Shown here: one piece after another, positions 38,776 to 51,351 of the stretch
Position numbering within the stretch: the first letter of the stretch is position 1
Layout of the letters: each line of letters starts with the position of its first letter
Source: Climacium dendroides
Taxonomy: Eukaryota > Streptophyta > Bryopsida > Hypnales > Climaciaceae
Assembly: GCA_950106755.1 (NCBI GenBank)
Contig: OX467086.1
Location: forward strand, 29,034,001-29,098,000
Direction of reading: 5' to 3'
Length of the DNA: 64,000 nt
Translations under genes and position numbers: made by a program
Notes under the pieces: generated by a model
The model's database searches: none
Told to the model about the DNA's origin: nothing
What the model saw: only the letters and a program-made list of their open reading frames with translations

Positions 38776-41044
38776 ATTAATTTTTGGGGTGCACTCTAGC
38801 ACTAGAAAGCCACAAAAAAGCCTTGATGATATTAATTGAGAGACAATTGAAAATTTAAATTTAAAAATTTAATGTCTGTTAATGTCATATACCTAGCCAC
38901 CAAAAAAACAAGAACCATAGAAAAAGTGTCACAAGTCCACTTTCAAAGGGAGAAAACACAATACTGATAGGTAGCGCAAAAAATGATATACAATTAGTTT
39001 TCTTCTCTATATCATCACATTTATTTGTCTACTAAGGTAACATTATGACATTAATGAATGTGATAGTCATAGTATTGACTTCCCAAGATACAATGTTGAA
39101 TTTATCATATTATAGGGTGTTATATAAAAGAATTAAAAGGATAATACAAAGTTTAATTTTGGAACTTCAATTGAATTCAAGGCGTTTGCATTTAAAGGCC
39201 AAATTTACAAAATAATCACTAGTTTAGTCTCCTAGTTACTTGTCAATTGAATTATCTTTCCAAACAATGAAACTCTAAATACAAAGTTATCTTGAAGACC
39301 ATGTTTCAAAAGATGACTAAAAGATGAACCACGTTTTAAAGATGTGTATAAGATGAACTATATCTAAAAATGTATAAAAGACTAACTACATTTAAAAGAT
39401 GTTTTGAAGATGTTGAAAAGGTAAACCTTTGTCCATATACTACTCAATATTGAAAATTTTGCTAAATTTGTTACTAAGGAAATAATTAAATTTTCAACTT
39501 TTATAAAAATTTTAATATAAAATGATCATAATGTTCGATGGTTTGAGGTTTCATACCATGTACTAATGATTCCTTGTTTCAAATAATATCAACTTAATAG
39601 AGTATATCCAATGAAAATGTAATTATTTATAATTTTGTTTAAAGTCTTCCATTGTTATTTAATTTTATAACTATTTGAGATGGAATCCCTATAAATAAGC
39701 CCAAATTAGCTAACTTTCATAGAAAAATAAAACATCATGAATTTGAAACATAAATAAAAATGTGACACTTACATCCAAAGATTACATTAATTTGAATAAA
39801 CCAATGTATTTTAAATATAATAAAATAATAATGATTAATTAATTAATTAAATCATCATACTACTAATACTACTAAAATCATAAGCCCCTCTGTAATATCA
39901 CAAATGCTACCATTAATACTAAGGGGCTCGTGCTTGCTATACTACACATTCATTGTGTCACATATTAGTAAAAATTTGATATATTTGAATAGAATGCATG
40001 ATAATGATTTTGATAAGTCTTTAAAGTAATTGTTTTAATTATTTTATAAAAATATTTTCAATCATGCATATATAGAAATCATATTTTCACACAATGTGAT
40101 ATTACTGAAATAGAGTAGCAGTTCACAATCACTTTTGTAAAATCATTTTTTACAAAAGGTGATATTATAGAAATACTATAGTTATTGCAATTGAGGTGAT
40201 ATTATAAAGGTAGCAATTTCATTGCATTTCTTGGCTTTATACTTCTTTTGCATTTTTATGATTTTGTGCTTTTGTGAGCTTTGAGCTTCTGATTTCAATT
40301 TTCTATTGCTACTACCAAATGATTTGAGAAATTTGTTAGATTGAACCAATTTTGGATTTCACAACAATTAAATTATTTACAAAGCTTCTGAGATTTACAA
40401 ATTTTCTTTTAAATTCTTCTATTTGGGTTGTCATTGTTTGTAACAATTGAGTCAAATTTCTAATGCATTCTAATGTATATGTATCTTTTACCGTATTCAT
40501 CATTGCATGTATTTCATTCATGATTCATTAAATTTTTGTTGTTTATTTCAATATATGCTTATTTATTAAAAAAATTATATGAAGATTTTAGTCATTTTTA
40601 TCTGAAGATTTATTTAAATTCTTGCTTTGCATTCTATCTAATACATAAAAATTCTTATGAAATTCTAATGGTGAATGCGTAGCATAGCAAGCACCAACTG
40701 CTAGTTTAATTATAAAATAATTTCTAAATTATTACATTCAAAGTTTTACAAAGAACATAATTTAAAATATTTTCAATGCATTAAATTTTTAATAAATTGA
40801 AATAATTGAAAATAATTTTAATGAATTAATTTTCAATAAATTATATATATATATATATATTACATTAATTGATTTATACTTTTATAATTTATGTATGGTG
40901 AAAATAATACTCAATTTTTCTTGCAATGAACCAAATTTCAAACTATGTGGTAAGAAGCTTCACTTTACAAATTTTACAACTACAAACTCATTAGAAAATT
41001 TACGAAATGATTATGAAGAATTTACAAACTCGTTTTTTATAATT
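38776..41044. other. AT-rich intergenic, no gene seen
   Basis: Very AT-rich, with a short AT microsatellite near 40843-40861 and TTAATTAATTAA runs near 39835. No gene or clear repeat structure. Confidence 0.45.
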
Positions 41045-42865
41045 TTAATTGTTGCCAAAAGGAGTAGCATCTAATTTAGGTTCAAAAGAAAACCCATCCA
41101 ACTCATGTTGAAAGACCGACCAATTCCTTGGTCGTGGAACATTCAATGCTCCATCTCGAAGCAATGGACAAGGTGGCACCCATTCCCATTGTCCTTTTGA
41201 AAGGCTATAAATCAATCCAAGGGGTGAATAAAAACGAGTAAAAAAAATGACATCTTCATGGCCAGCACAATACATACTATCACAAGGCCATTTTTTATAC
41301 AAACGGTCAAACATATCCAGTGGCATTCTTCCATGCTCCATCCACTTCATGGTTTTCATATCCAAAAACCATATGCACAACCCTAAAGTTTGATTTCTCG
41401 ACGCCTTTCCAACAATTCCAACCATTCCTTTACATTCAAATAATTGACGTGATTTTACATTTCCTGGCATTCGTTGAGTTTTCACTCGTGACCACACTTC
41501 ATGTTGAATGTTATATTCCAACAATCCACTATTTGGACCACACGTTAAACAATACAACGAACCCCTGTGTTATATTTATGGATGTGAGAAACATTATAGA
41601 ATTTGAAAAATATTACAATATATTTTTGCAATGGAAAGTAGTGAGTGTTTCAAAATTAGGAATTCTAAGATTATCAAGAAAAGATTTATTTATTGTATAA
41701 ATCTTCCAATACAATGAAGTAAAAGTAAGAATGTAAATATAGAATATATATATACCTGCAACATATAGCACGTTTTGTAAGTTCTTCTTGTAATAAACTT
41801 CCAGAAATATGCCAAGAACTAGTCACTGAATCGAATACTTCAGTGGTCCAACGATCATCATCTGTGCGATAGCCACCGGCTGCAATGATTTTATAACTAC
41901 CTTGTATCAATCTATCTACAACCATACAAACAATCCTAGGTCTGCGTTTGCAAATCCTTGGAGGTAGTTGTCTTGCAACTTTAGTAATTGGATTACATAC
42001 AAAAAGAGCAAATGGTCGATAATCGGCCACCAAACAAACTAAACCACCAGCAGATGCAGCTGGCTGAATTTGCATAGGAAGAAAATCAAATGCTATCCTA
42101 TGCCATTTTGATAGTATACGACTATATCCTAAAAGTACTCGATCGGCTCGACGATCTGCTTTTATAAAATAATGCCCCAATGAGGAGGTTACCTACAAAT
42201 GTTATATGAATTTGAAGTTAACATTATTATTATATGAAGAAATCATTAATAAATCCAAAAGAGAATTATATAAAATCACTAAACTAATGGTCAATTTTTC
42301 AATTGTCATTAAAAAAAAATTAATATTCAAAAATTAAATATAAAAAATCATAAAAAAGTGACAGTTTAGAATTTCAATTGTACCATTATTGAATTTTCAA
42401 TACATATGCATCATGAATAATGTGCTTAGAGGAAAAAAAATTTAATATCATTTTTTGGTTTTCAACACATTAATAGAATTGGGTGATTTTGTCTATAAAA
42501 TCCAATTTATATCTAATTTAAAGAGCCAATCAATTCAATTTAGAGGGATAATCAATTTTAAATTTTAAATTAATGCATTAGAAAGGTACATTAATTTCTA
42601 ATTATCTTGTTATTAAGATTATTGTAATAATACCTATAGATGCATGTTTTTGAAATGACATGAAAAAATGTATACTAATGAAAAATAAACTCATAAAAAT
42701 TAAAACCTGAGAACAATATGAGATAAAACTTTGTGAATAAATGATGGCATTCCATCGTTTACACACAACACGCAAACGAAAGAAGCTGTCAATGGGAAGT
42801 CGAGCCAACACCCTATCTATTAGCTCTTCTCGAAGGTCACTCCAAAGCCTTTCATCCATGGCCAT
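41045..42865 (-). CDS. F-box protein of the LCR/FBX6 (F-box kelch-like) group
   Basis: The predicted substrate receptor of an SCF ubiquitin ligase. Three coding exons, 42707-42865, 41756-42192 and 41045-41564, join with consistent phases and give 371 residues. An F-box occupies about residues 7-50 (LWSDLREELIDRVLARLP ... LRVVCKRWNAII). A beta-propeller-like region follows, with ASAGGLVCLV, FVCNPITK, TEVFDSVTSSWHI and SPLGLIYSLSKGQWEWVPPC, and the end reads FEPKLDA. This order matches Arabidopsis LCR (FBX6) and its close paralogue better than generic F-box/kelch proteins. The N-terminus is much shorter than in LCR. The first in-frame ATG after an in-frame stop is at 42865 (MAMDERLW); a second ATG follows two codons later. 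The codons for MEHGRMP lie at the position of the miR394 site of LCR (see separate entry). Confidence 0.85.
41320..41339 (-). promoter_or_regulatory. Partial miR394-type complementary site in the F-box coding region
   Basis: The minus strand reads GGAGCATGGAAGAATGCCAC, encoding M-EHGRMP at residues 274-280. The angiosperm LCR site complementary to miR394 is GGAGGTGGACAGAATGCCAA, encoding EVDRMP at the homologous place. The bases pairing with miRNA positions 2-10 are all conserved. Positions 1, 11, 12 and 14-16 are not, so cleavage is unlikely as it stands. Confidence 0.4.
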
Positions 42866-43987
42866 AAATCTCTCCAACTTGTCCAATGGTTTTTTGAGAG
42901 AATTGTTACGCCACAACTCGTTGATTGACAATCATGTGTCAAGCTTTTATCCATGTTTTCCTTTTCAATCCAAAAGGATCATGGAATGACATCAGATGAC
43001 TTGAGTATACAAACTCAAGTCAAACAAATGCATTGGAGATGATTTCACACACTCATATTTCTATCTCATAAGATAGAATTTAGAAATTAAAAACATGCTT
43101 TCTAATTTTCTTTGGCACATTAGCATTCCAAATATACACACATGTATATTTGACTAAATATTGGATTATTTCATCTCATTTTTCCATGCAATTGATATAA
43201 ATATAGAACTCATCCTTAAATTATATTGAACTCAAATCATAGAAATTTAGTGATTTCTTTACATTGCCTCAAAAATTCATTCAAATGCATTGTTCGAAAA
43301 TTTGCATATTGATAAAACATATTAGAATTTTTTTTGATAAAATAATAGAAGAAAATTTCTTTGGTGCACTAATAATTGAAATGTTTAGAAGGATTACGTT
43401 GAATATTAGAAAGGTTTCATGTTGTTGAATAAATTAAGGGTTTAATCCAATTTATGCAATGTGAAGTGCAAGAATAAATTGCAATCATTGAAGGACTCAT
43501 TTTACCAACAAAATCATGCCATCATTTATTCCTTTTAAAATTTTTGAAGGTATAATTATTAATTAAAACTATTATAAGTAGTGTTCATAGTCTTGGAAAC
43601 ACCAACCTTACAATCTCCATATCCTCTATTCCGTGAGCATATCAAGCCAAATTCATGGAGCATTGAAATGTGGCCCTAACTCTTTTCTCCACCTTTCTCT
43701 CCAATCCAGACACGAACAATCGCGACTATGAGTGTTTAAATCTATATTCTTAATTACATATACAACTTACCTTTTCAAGATGTGAAATGAAACTTTCCTT
43801 GTTTGATTCATTTGTGGCCATGAAATACTTGGTTCATTAATCCATAATTACATTTTCATCCATATGCTCAGTTGTATGATAGTTTAAAAAACATTAGAAA
43901 AACATTTTTTAAAAATTGAACTTTCACTAAAGTCACTATGAAATAATAAAGTAGACATTGATCTTGCATAATATTATTGACTAATTT
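42866..43987. other. Upstream region of the F-box gene
   Basis: AT-rich 5' flank of the F-box gene. No other gene or repeat recognised. A slightly GC-richer patch near 43600-43730 has no open structure. Confidence 0.4.
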
Positions 43988-43991
43988 TTAA

Positions 43992-44168
43992 CCCTTAAAC
44001 AATGAGCTAGTCACCATGAAAATCATTGGTTTGGATACTTGCTAGTCACCATGGAAATCATCTGTTTGGGTTCTGTGTGAATTGTACTTCTATCTTGCAT
44101 GGAGAGATTCTTTGTCATTCATCAGATGCAAAATGTCCACCTCAACATCAAACCTTGACATCAAAGGG
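43992..44168. mobile_element. 177-bp TTAA-flanked MITE
   Basis: TTAA lies at 43988-43991 and 44169-44172. The left end is CCCTTAAACAATG, and the right end read inward is CCCTTTGATGTCAAGG. The right half, inverted, resembles the start of the candidate at 27654 (GAGG-GGACATTTTG, then a TGAATGACAAAGAAT-type block). An internal direct duplication of CTAGTCACCATGGAAATCAT occurs at about 44009 and 44042. Confidence 0.6.
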
Positions 44169-44172
44169 TTAA

Positions 44173-45507
44173 ACCATGTGATTACCAAAAATAATATACC
44201 TAACACCAAATTGATACAAATCTAAATCAATAAGTGTATAGATGTGCAATACATTTAGAGTAGATTAATAAAGAAATTTGATATTGCTCATTAAATTGTA
44301 CAACCATTGCACTTCAAAGGTTCTACTAAAAAAAGATGCAATTAATTTTCAATTCAAATAGGGTTTAAACCATAGTAAAGACCCACTTTTTATTTTTTTT
44401 TAAATTTAAAATTAAAAAAACAAACATAACAGTATGAATGTATTGGATTCAATGTTCTCACAATCAACAGGAAATCTGATTGCATTTTCACTCTAATTTC
44501 TTTGTAATGTATTCTCCAGAAAACTACCGGGAAAGAATTCAAACATTCAAACAATCACAATTTGCTGTCTCTTAGACATCAACACAAGCTACAGCTGTTT
44601 GTAAGAACAGGCTTACAAACGATGTTTGTTGCTACTCAAAAGACAGTCCCTCACATGAAATAGTGTAAGTGACATCATTATTGCAGCAAAACCATTAAAA
44701 AAACTCTATCAACTCCACAAAAGAAATTAGAGCTTCTCCTACAGAGCTTCTCCTGGCTTTGTAGTTGCACTACGAAGAGATGGCGCCTCTCGTAGTGGAG
44801 CTCCTTCTTCATGGTGCTATCCAACCTCCACAACTGAGTCTTTCGAAGCAAAGGAAATGGAAGATGGATTTCTCTTCCAAGAAAAAGTACTGAACTACCG
44901 ACCAACACTACTGTACCCTGAAAAGATTCTCCACCTGAGCTTGTTACCAACGAAAAGCATCCAACTTTGAAACCCATTCCAGCAGCTTTTTCATGATGTT
45001 GCCACAGGATAGTTATTCTTCATGTACCACATAGATTTTAGACGTTGATAACATGCCACATGTCAAGTAGAAATTTAGGTGTTATCAGTTTAAATGTAAA
45101 AAACCGACTGTAACGTAGAGAACTTTCATGCAACAGAGGCAAAAGATAAAAAGTACGTGATTAGTAAGAATTGATATAATTCAAATTTTCAGATACATCT
45201 ATCTCGTGCAAGGGCTGCAAATTCTCTCATCAGAGTAAGCAGGGAATTGCAGAAATTGGGCGACCACTGCAAGTTAGAGTAGGAAGACCTCTCAACATCA
45301 ATGGACTCCAGATGTGTGGCCATGTCCACACAGAATGCTAAAATGGAACACATGTTTTCCCTCAGACTAGCAAATTATGTCTTTCCGTTGCCTGTTACAG
45401 GACAGGCGCCCTACATCTACCTCAGCATGGAAAAGGGCCTCTTGCAGACTGCTTAATCTTAACTATCTAATCTAAGCCAAGAAGTTTGCAAGTCAGAATC
45501 TTACACA
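44173..45507 (-). other. Downstream region of the antiporter gene, possible UTR
   Basis: From about 44560 the DNA becomes GC-richer and contains a 99-codon open frame on the minus strand (44678-44977, beginning MGFKVGCFSLVTSSGG) that I do not recognise. It could be part of a long 3' UTR of the antiporter transcript or a separate gene fragment. 45100-45500 has no open structure. Confidence 0.3.
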
Positions 45508-48500
45508 TTACATTCCTGGAAGAGCTGGGAGGTGAGGCACGACGCCTGCAACGTATCCAGGGATTGAGCCATTAAAATGTAGCGCTGCAATGTAGGCACC
45601 AATGCCTGCAACATATCCAGCCAATGCGTATCCACTCACCTGCCATCAAAAGATTCTGGGTTACTACCACTACAGAAGTGTAGGACTCCTAAACAATAGG
45701 TTGAAATCAGACTTAAAATCACAAATTCCTGTCCACTAATTTCCAAAGAAAGACACTTTAGATTGCATAAGTCGAAGCAACAGGAATAAAACTTGATCGA
45801 ACATCAAGTACAACGAGGAGTGAGATAACAAGCTCAAATAATCCAATTCATTTAAACCGCATTTAAGATAGCAAGTGTCCAATTCCCCTGAGAGAAGTAG
45901 CTTGAAACCTCATTATCTCAAATACTTCCAGCGTGCCACGTAGGAGCCAATTAAGCACCACCTCTTGTATTACACCAAAAATTATAATTACCATGGGTGT
46001 TACTAATTACGAAGAAGTTGGTTTCAAATACAAAAATATCGACATATGTGGAAGATTTAGTAAACCACATTATAATTATGGCCAAATAATTATGAACCCA
46101 CAGCGGTTCCAAGCTTTGGTTTAATGTAAAGTTGACCATTAACAAAGCAAAGTAACGCGAATAAGAAAATCAAGATGTAGGACTTCTTGTCATCTCAACC
46201 TGTGCATTCTAAAGTGGCAGAAAGTCATGTGTGAAAAAGGAAGGCAAATACAGACGCTCACCTTTTTCAGGTACCAAAAGAAGTCGGCCTTTTCCATGCC
46301 CATATAGGCGACACCAGCAGCAGAGCCAATGATAAGAATAGAGCCACCAGTTCCAGCACAATACGCTATGAGCTGCCAGAGCTCGGAATCCACGGGGAAC
46401 TGCTCAGTGGTGTACATACCCATGGTCGCAGCCACCAAAGGGACGTTATCAATCAGAGCTGAGGCTAGCCCGATGGTGCCTGCTATGAGCTCCACGCTTG
46501 GAATATGATCATTCAAATATTGAGCCAGATCCTGCAGAATTCCCGCTGATTGCAAGCTGCCCCATACATACCAAATGTCGTCAAAATGATAACTCTCCCC
46601 AAGGCACAAGGCACTCCACAAACTAGTGAATAAGAAATCCGCTACTATACTAACCGATACTATACGTGTTTGGCTTGCAATTAGCAAGTTGGGTGTAAGC
46701 ATGACTGGGCTATATGTCTAAGGCCACTGATCTTTGAATGGAAATGGGTTGTCCACTGTCCCTTTGATACTGGTCAACAACACCCGACATTGAAATTGCA
46801 TAAGAATGTCATAAACGTGATCGTGATCTCCACAGATGTCTCTAGAGTGATCTCGTCAAAATCACACTCCTACAGAATGCTGAGTGACCCATATAATGAT
46901 CTCTACCTTGCTTCCCAAAGCATAAAACGGGACAAGATTTATCAAAAGACGAAAGCAGTGTTTAACGCACCTTCCAACAGAAAGAAGGATCCCGAGGAAG
47001 AACAGGACACCTTGAGTGTCAATTCGCGAAAGAGCTTGGGGTACTTTCAAGCGCTGTCGACCGGTTTCACCGTAGTGGATAGCATCGGTGAGGAGCCACA
47101 ATGTCCCTAAACCTAGAAGCATCCCGAGAAAGGGAGGCAGACCAGACAGGGACTTGAAGACTGGCACAAATAAGAGAGCTCCAATTCCGACAAAAAACAC
47201 AAGCTGCCCTCTCGGAGCCATCTGCTCTGATGACAATGCTGGTGAAGTATCCTCTTGGATACCCTTCGATCCGCTGCACAGAGATAAAAATATATATTAA
47301 GCTCCACCTTTCACCGTTGATGACGAAAGGTTTCTACATCAGATGAAGGAATAATGAAAGAATCACCTGTTCAGAGACATCAAAGCAAGCGGAACAATGA
47401 GTGAAACTGCTGAGGGAATAAAGAGGTCCTGCAACCCACGGACAGCTTCTGTAAGTCTTCAACGAAGCCATCACTAGTAGAATGTCCCCCTACCCAGAGA
47501 TGTTCTAAAAAACCTAGTCACGTTAAACCCTGTCAATTGTAACACCATTTGATGCAGTTTGTAAGGTAAACCCTGCCAATTGTACACCATTTTTAGAGCC
47601 AATGGCTCAAGGTCATTAGTAGAGCATCCGATGCGCGTACCAGCAGAGTCCGAACTGAAGAGATATGGCCATGAATCCAAAGCATGGTAGTAGTGACATC
47701 CCCTATGGGTGTCCATGCACCACCAGAATTGGCTGCGATCACCACCACCGCTCCTAGAAATCTAATGAACCCATCCCCCATCCATGAGTAGGTCATCTCT
47801 CGCAAATATGGCACGTTTTAACCCCTGAAGGACTGCTCTACATTTAGAGTGCTGCAGTTTTTCAAATTCATACAAGGAAATCAAGTAACACGAGAAATAA
47901 CACAGTATATAGTTGTCAAACATGATACTCTTTTTTCAATCAACACTTCCTTATTTCTTCTTACAATGAATCTCTTAAAGGTCTAGTAGACAAAAGGAAA
48001 ATACAACAAAGCACACACAAAAAAATAAAACCCGGCTCCTCAGCTCTTTATGGGGGCAATTATTTGTGTGGCTCAGTAGAATCAATGAACCTAAATATCC
48101 AATCAAGGGCACCTCAACCGCAGAATCTTTGCAATCAATGGCAAGAGTGTGCCACCAAACATTCAAACGCAGTTGTATACCTGCGTTGCTCAGGATCTCT
48201 GATCAACTTGCGCAGCAGTGACACCATCACGATGGTCGAGGTCAGATTATCCAACACTGAACTGAGGAAGAAGGTAATCCCACCAATCTGTTCAAAATCA
48301 GGTAATCCGTTGAGAATATCAAGTCCAGAAACAGCAATTTTGTTTAGAAACAGATGCATTTAGGGAACAGTCGCGTGCCACAAGTCGTTGTACGCTGACA
48401 AACATTTCAAGAAAATGAATCATTGTTATCACCAAAAAGCTGATTTTAAGGGTTGGGGAATCAGTTCTAACGTTTACGATATCAACGTTAAAATTTCGGA

Positions 48501-50740
48501 ATTTTAGTGTAACATTCAAAATCTAAAGTCAACCTTGCGAATATACTTACAATTATGAAGACTTTCCCTGTACATCAATTGCTTACTTTATTCAAGGATG
48601 CTTAGAGTTGATATCTACAAGACTCACAAGGTGTTGGCCTTAATGGTAAAAAGTGTTGGCCTTATCAAAAAAATTCGCAAACTTAGACCGCCCTGAAAGA
48701 TACATTTGCTAGATAGAACTGTTTGTTTTTACAACCAAACATTTCAAAACCAAAATACATTTTCTCACAAAAGTTGTATATTGTCATGTCCAATTGTACT
48801 GAAATTGTCCCACAAGAAGATTTTCGAAATTTCGCAAGGAATACATATACTTATGGCATACTCATCAAAAAATGCGTACTGAATAAACAGATAAGGCCAC
48901 CTACCACCCAAAGAAGAATGCGCGGCTTTCGTGTCGTTATGGAATCAGTGACAATCTTGAATCCTTGATGTGCGTCTATAATTTCCACAATGGTCATGGC
49001 CCCCAGTAGGAAGAAGACGATTTCAGATACTTCAGTACACGACTCTGTCAGCTGAGCTGCCGCTATATCCGTAGTAGGAGCCTGCCATTGACATCACACG
49101 TATTTAGGTTCCGAAGGGCTTGGAACAGCACCGGAACAGCACCTTCATAAGAAGAAAATATCGACTTAGCAACATCACATCAGTGACAGCCCAAAGTTCT
49201 ACGGCAAAGCCTAATTCCTCTAATGATGTCCGACCCGGTCTAATTTCCTTCCAGCTTCTTTGTTTGCCAACTCAACCACTAGTAGAAAACCTACCCCTGA
49301 GAGGTATTCTGGAAAACCTAGGCGCGTTACAATTGGCAAGGTTCACGCTTGAAATTGCCTTACGTGCACTACAGTTGGCAGGATTTAACGCAGTTAATAT
49401 TTAAAGAATACCTCTAGGATGTCTTCCACTAGTGAATCACTAAAAACCGGCTACATAAACATGAAAAAACTTACGTTACATTCACACACACCTGGAAATC
49501 AAATCAACATTCGGATCCAACAAGTGATTTAGGACATCAGATTTAATACAAACCGACGAGACTTGCAGCTTTTCCCTTGCCCCATTTCAACCACTTCTGA
49601 AACTTATATAAAGTTGAATATTTATGTCCGCTCATTCCATGCACTGGTAGAAACCCAGAGGTACTCTCGAAAACCCTATAAACCCTACCACATGAATCGC
49701 CAACTAAAGCACTTGCTACCAGAAACCTAAGTCTGCCAATTGTAGAGAAATTCAAGGTCGTCTCTAACGTCTCCCCCGCCAATTCAAAGGCCCGCAAGAT
49801 TTTCTAGATTACTAGAAAATATGAGAAAACGATTCTGCAAAAACGCCCCAGTGGAGAGAGTAGTACCCCGATGCTCCGAATCACCCACAGAGTCCCGGCC
49901 ATTAAGAGTCCGACTCCACTCTTGTTGAATGCTAAAAACTCCTCAAAGATAATCCCCAAGTATCCCACCACAAACACCCCGGTCATCGCCAGGTTCTGAA
50001 CATCCAAAAATAACAGAATCAGCTACTTCCATGATTCAAACTTTCGAAACGTCAAACCTTTAATCCTCTAAAACCTTCAATCATCTAAAACCCTAGCGAA
50101 ACCACAATTCACTTGCCTGATTTTCAGCCACCCATGAATGCTGGACAATTGCCGTCAACCCGAGCGCGAGCGCACCAACTGACACCGCTTTGATGACATC
50201 CGAATTAGGTTTAAAATTCGCTTCGAAATCCTCGGAACTCATCTCATCGACGGAACACAACGGATCGCACGTTCCCACTGGCGTGTTTTCATCATCGCTG
50301 TCGGGGATGGAGTACACCTCCGCCAATTCCTCCGACACGGAATAGCCCTGAATCCCAAACCCACCCACCCCGAAACCTGCTCCCAATTACTTCCCCAGCC
50401 TCCCAAACACTCCCCACAAGAACTTACACGCACATTGACGCCTCCTATTCAAAAACTAAAAATACAGAAATCGCAATTCGAGAATCCTTGAGAGACAGAG
50501 TCAAGACGCGACCTTGGAAGCGGGCTCCACCCCACCATCGTCCGCAGCAGAAGTGCGAATGGAAGCGAAACGGCGACGAGGAGCTGTCACGGGTCGAAGC
50601 GGAAGGCGACATCGCAAAGCAGGCAGTGGGAGCTTGTATCCCGGACAAAGCAACGGCGACGAAGAAGCAGAAGCAGAAGCAGAAGCAGAAGACAGAAACA
50701 TAGGTGCAGAAGAAGCCATGGCAGCCAGAGTAGCCGCCAT
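45508..50740 (-). CDS. NHD1: Chloroplast NhaD-type Na+/H+ antiporter (NHD1-like)
   Basis: Exports Na+ from the chloroplast stroma in exchange for H+ at the envelope (known for the Arabidopsis and Mesembryanthemum proteins). Ten coding exons: 50513-50740, 50117-50347, 49867-49995, 48905-49081, 48181-48287, 47641-47761, 47367-47428, 46971-47273, 46262-46556 and 45508-45639. Phases agree throughout and give about 594 residues, the usual size. Exon 1 encodes a Ser/Ala-rich transit peptide (MAATLAAMASSAPMF). The mature part opens with CDPLCSVDEMSSEDFEAN, then hydrophobic segments with GYLGIIFEEFLAFNKSGVGL, FFLLGAMTIVEIIDAHQGF, SSVLDNLTSTIVMVSLLRKL, NSGGAWTPIGDVTTTMLW, ALIDNVPLVAATMGMY and GTGGSILIIGSAAGVAYMG. 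The LDN and IDN motifs hold likely ion-binding Asp residues. Intron 2 uses a GC donor (CAG then GCAAGT). The first exon's donor (AAG then GTCGCG) is weak, so that junction is the least certain. The C-terminus repeats GYVAG. Several introns carry MITE-like repeats. Confidence 0.93.
47472..47640. repeat. MITE-like repeat in antiporter intron 6
   Basis: Begins CACTAGTAGAATG, with CCCAGAGATGTTCT and AAAACCTAG following, then two copies of CTG(T/C)CAATTGTA. It resembles 49277-49434 and 49642-49808. The right end is not clearly preserved; the repeat abuts exon 6. Confidence 0.5.
49277..49434. repeat. 158-bp CACTAG-ended MITE in antiporter intron 3
   Basis: Left end CACTAGTAGAAAACC; right end read inward CACTAGTGGAAGACATCC. 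Inverted pairing continues (GAGAGGTATTCT with GAATACCTCT) for about 45 bp. The flanking triplets AAC and AAT differ by one base, so a 3-bp duplication is only possible. The interior has ACAGTTGGCAGG, inverse of the CTGCCAATTGTA word of its relatives. Confidence 0.6.
49642..49808. repeat. Diverged MITE-like repeat in antiporter intron 3
   Basis: Begins CACTGGTAGAAACCC, followed by AGAGGTACTCTCGAAAACCCT and CTGCCAATTGTAG. It is the same family as 47472 and 49277, with an uncertain right end. The gap to exon 3 (which ends at 49867) is about 60 bp. Confidence 0.45.
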
Positions 50741-51350
50741 GGCTTGGCTAAACGAGAGGGAGCGGATCTGCACACAAAGTGCGAGGTGGGTTGAATGGGG
50801 AAGCTTCAAGCAAACGTTCCTGGCGTGCGCGCCTTGTGCTTTGTTGTTGTGGTGGTGGTTGTAAAAGCTTCGTTGTATAAGCTTATTGCGAATTTGTTGT
50901 TGCAGGAGATGGTGCTCACGAGCTTGGTGACCCCGTGCAGGGCGTGTTTTGGTTTCTCAGATTTGGTCACACTGAGCAGGCAGCAGTAGTCCTTTCTGGC
51001 CTGCAGGGTGACGGAGCTCCTGAGCTGCAGGCTCGTCTCCTACTACTAAGTTAAAGTAAGCTCTCCGTCTGGGGGCTCCTGCTCCTGTGGCGCTGGGAGA
51101 TTTTCCAGTTTCCACCCAAATCTCCCCTTCTCTTGGTCTGCAGGCCTCACGGTCTCCACGCCTTGCCCCAGGGTGGGTTTTGCTGGGGCTTTACTGGAAG
51201 GCAGTGGAGGGATGAAGCGAAGCTGGACATCAGTGGACGTGGAGGAAAACGGAACGGAACGATGGGGTTCATCCAAATGGGGGTCTGCTCATCCAAGTAA
51301 AGCAAGAACTTTGGAGCAAGACTTTGGAACCATTGGGGGATTATTACTAT
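50741..51350. other. 5' flank of the antiporter gene
   Basis: GC-richer sequence upstream of the antiporter start, presumably 5' UTR and promoter. An in-frame ATG at 50809 would add 23 residues to the transit peptide. No other gene is supportable, although open frames occur on both strands (for example 51046-51276). Confidence 0.45.
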
Positions 51351-51351
51351 T

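Noticed and set aside
42866..42931. F-box protein starting upstream at a TTG codon
   Set aside because: There is an in-frame TGA directly before it and no ATG or acceptor that would bring this segment into the protein.
44678..44977. 99-codon minus-strand ORF as a gene
   Set aside because: No recognisable domain or splice signals. It lies where the 3' UTR of the antiporter is expected. It is mentioned only as an open frame.
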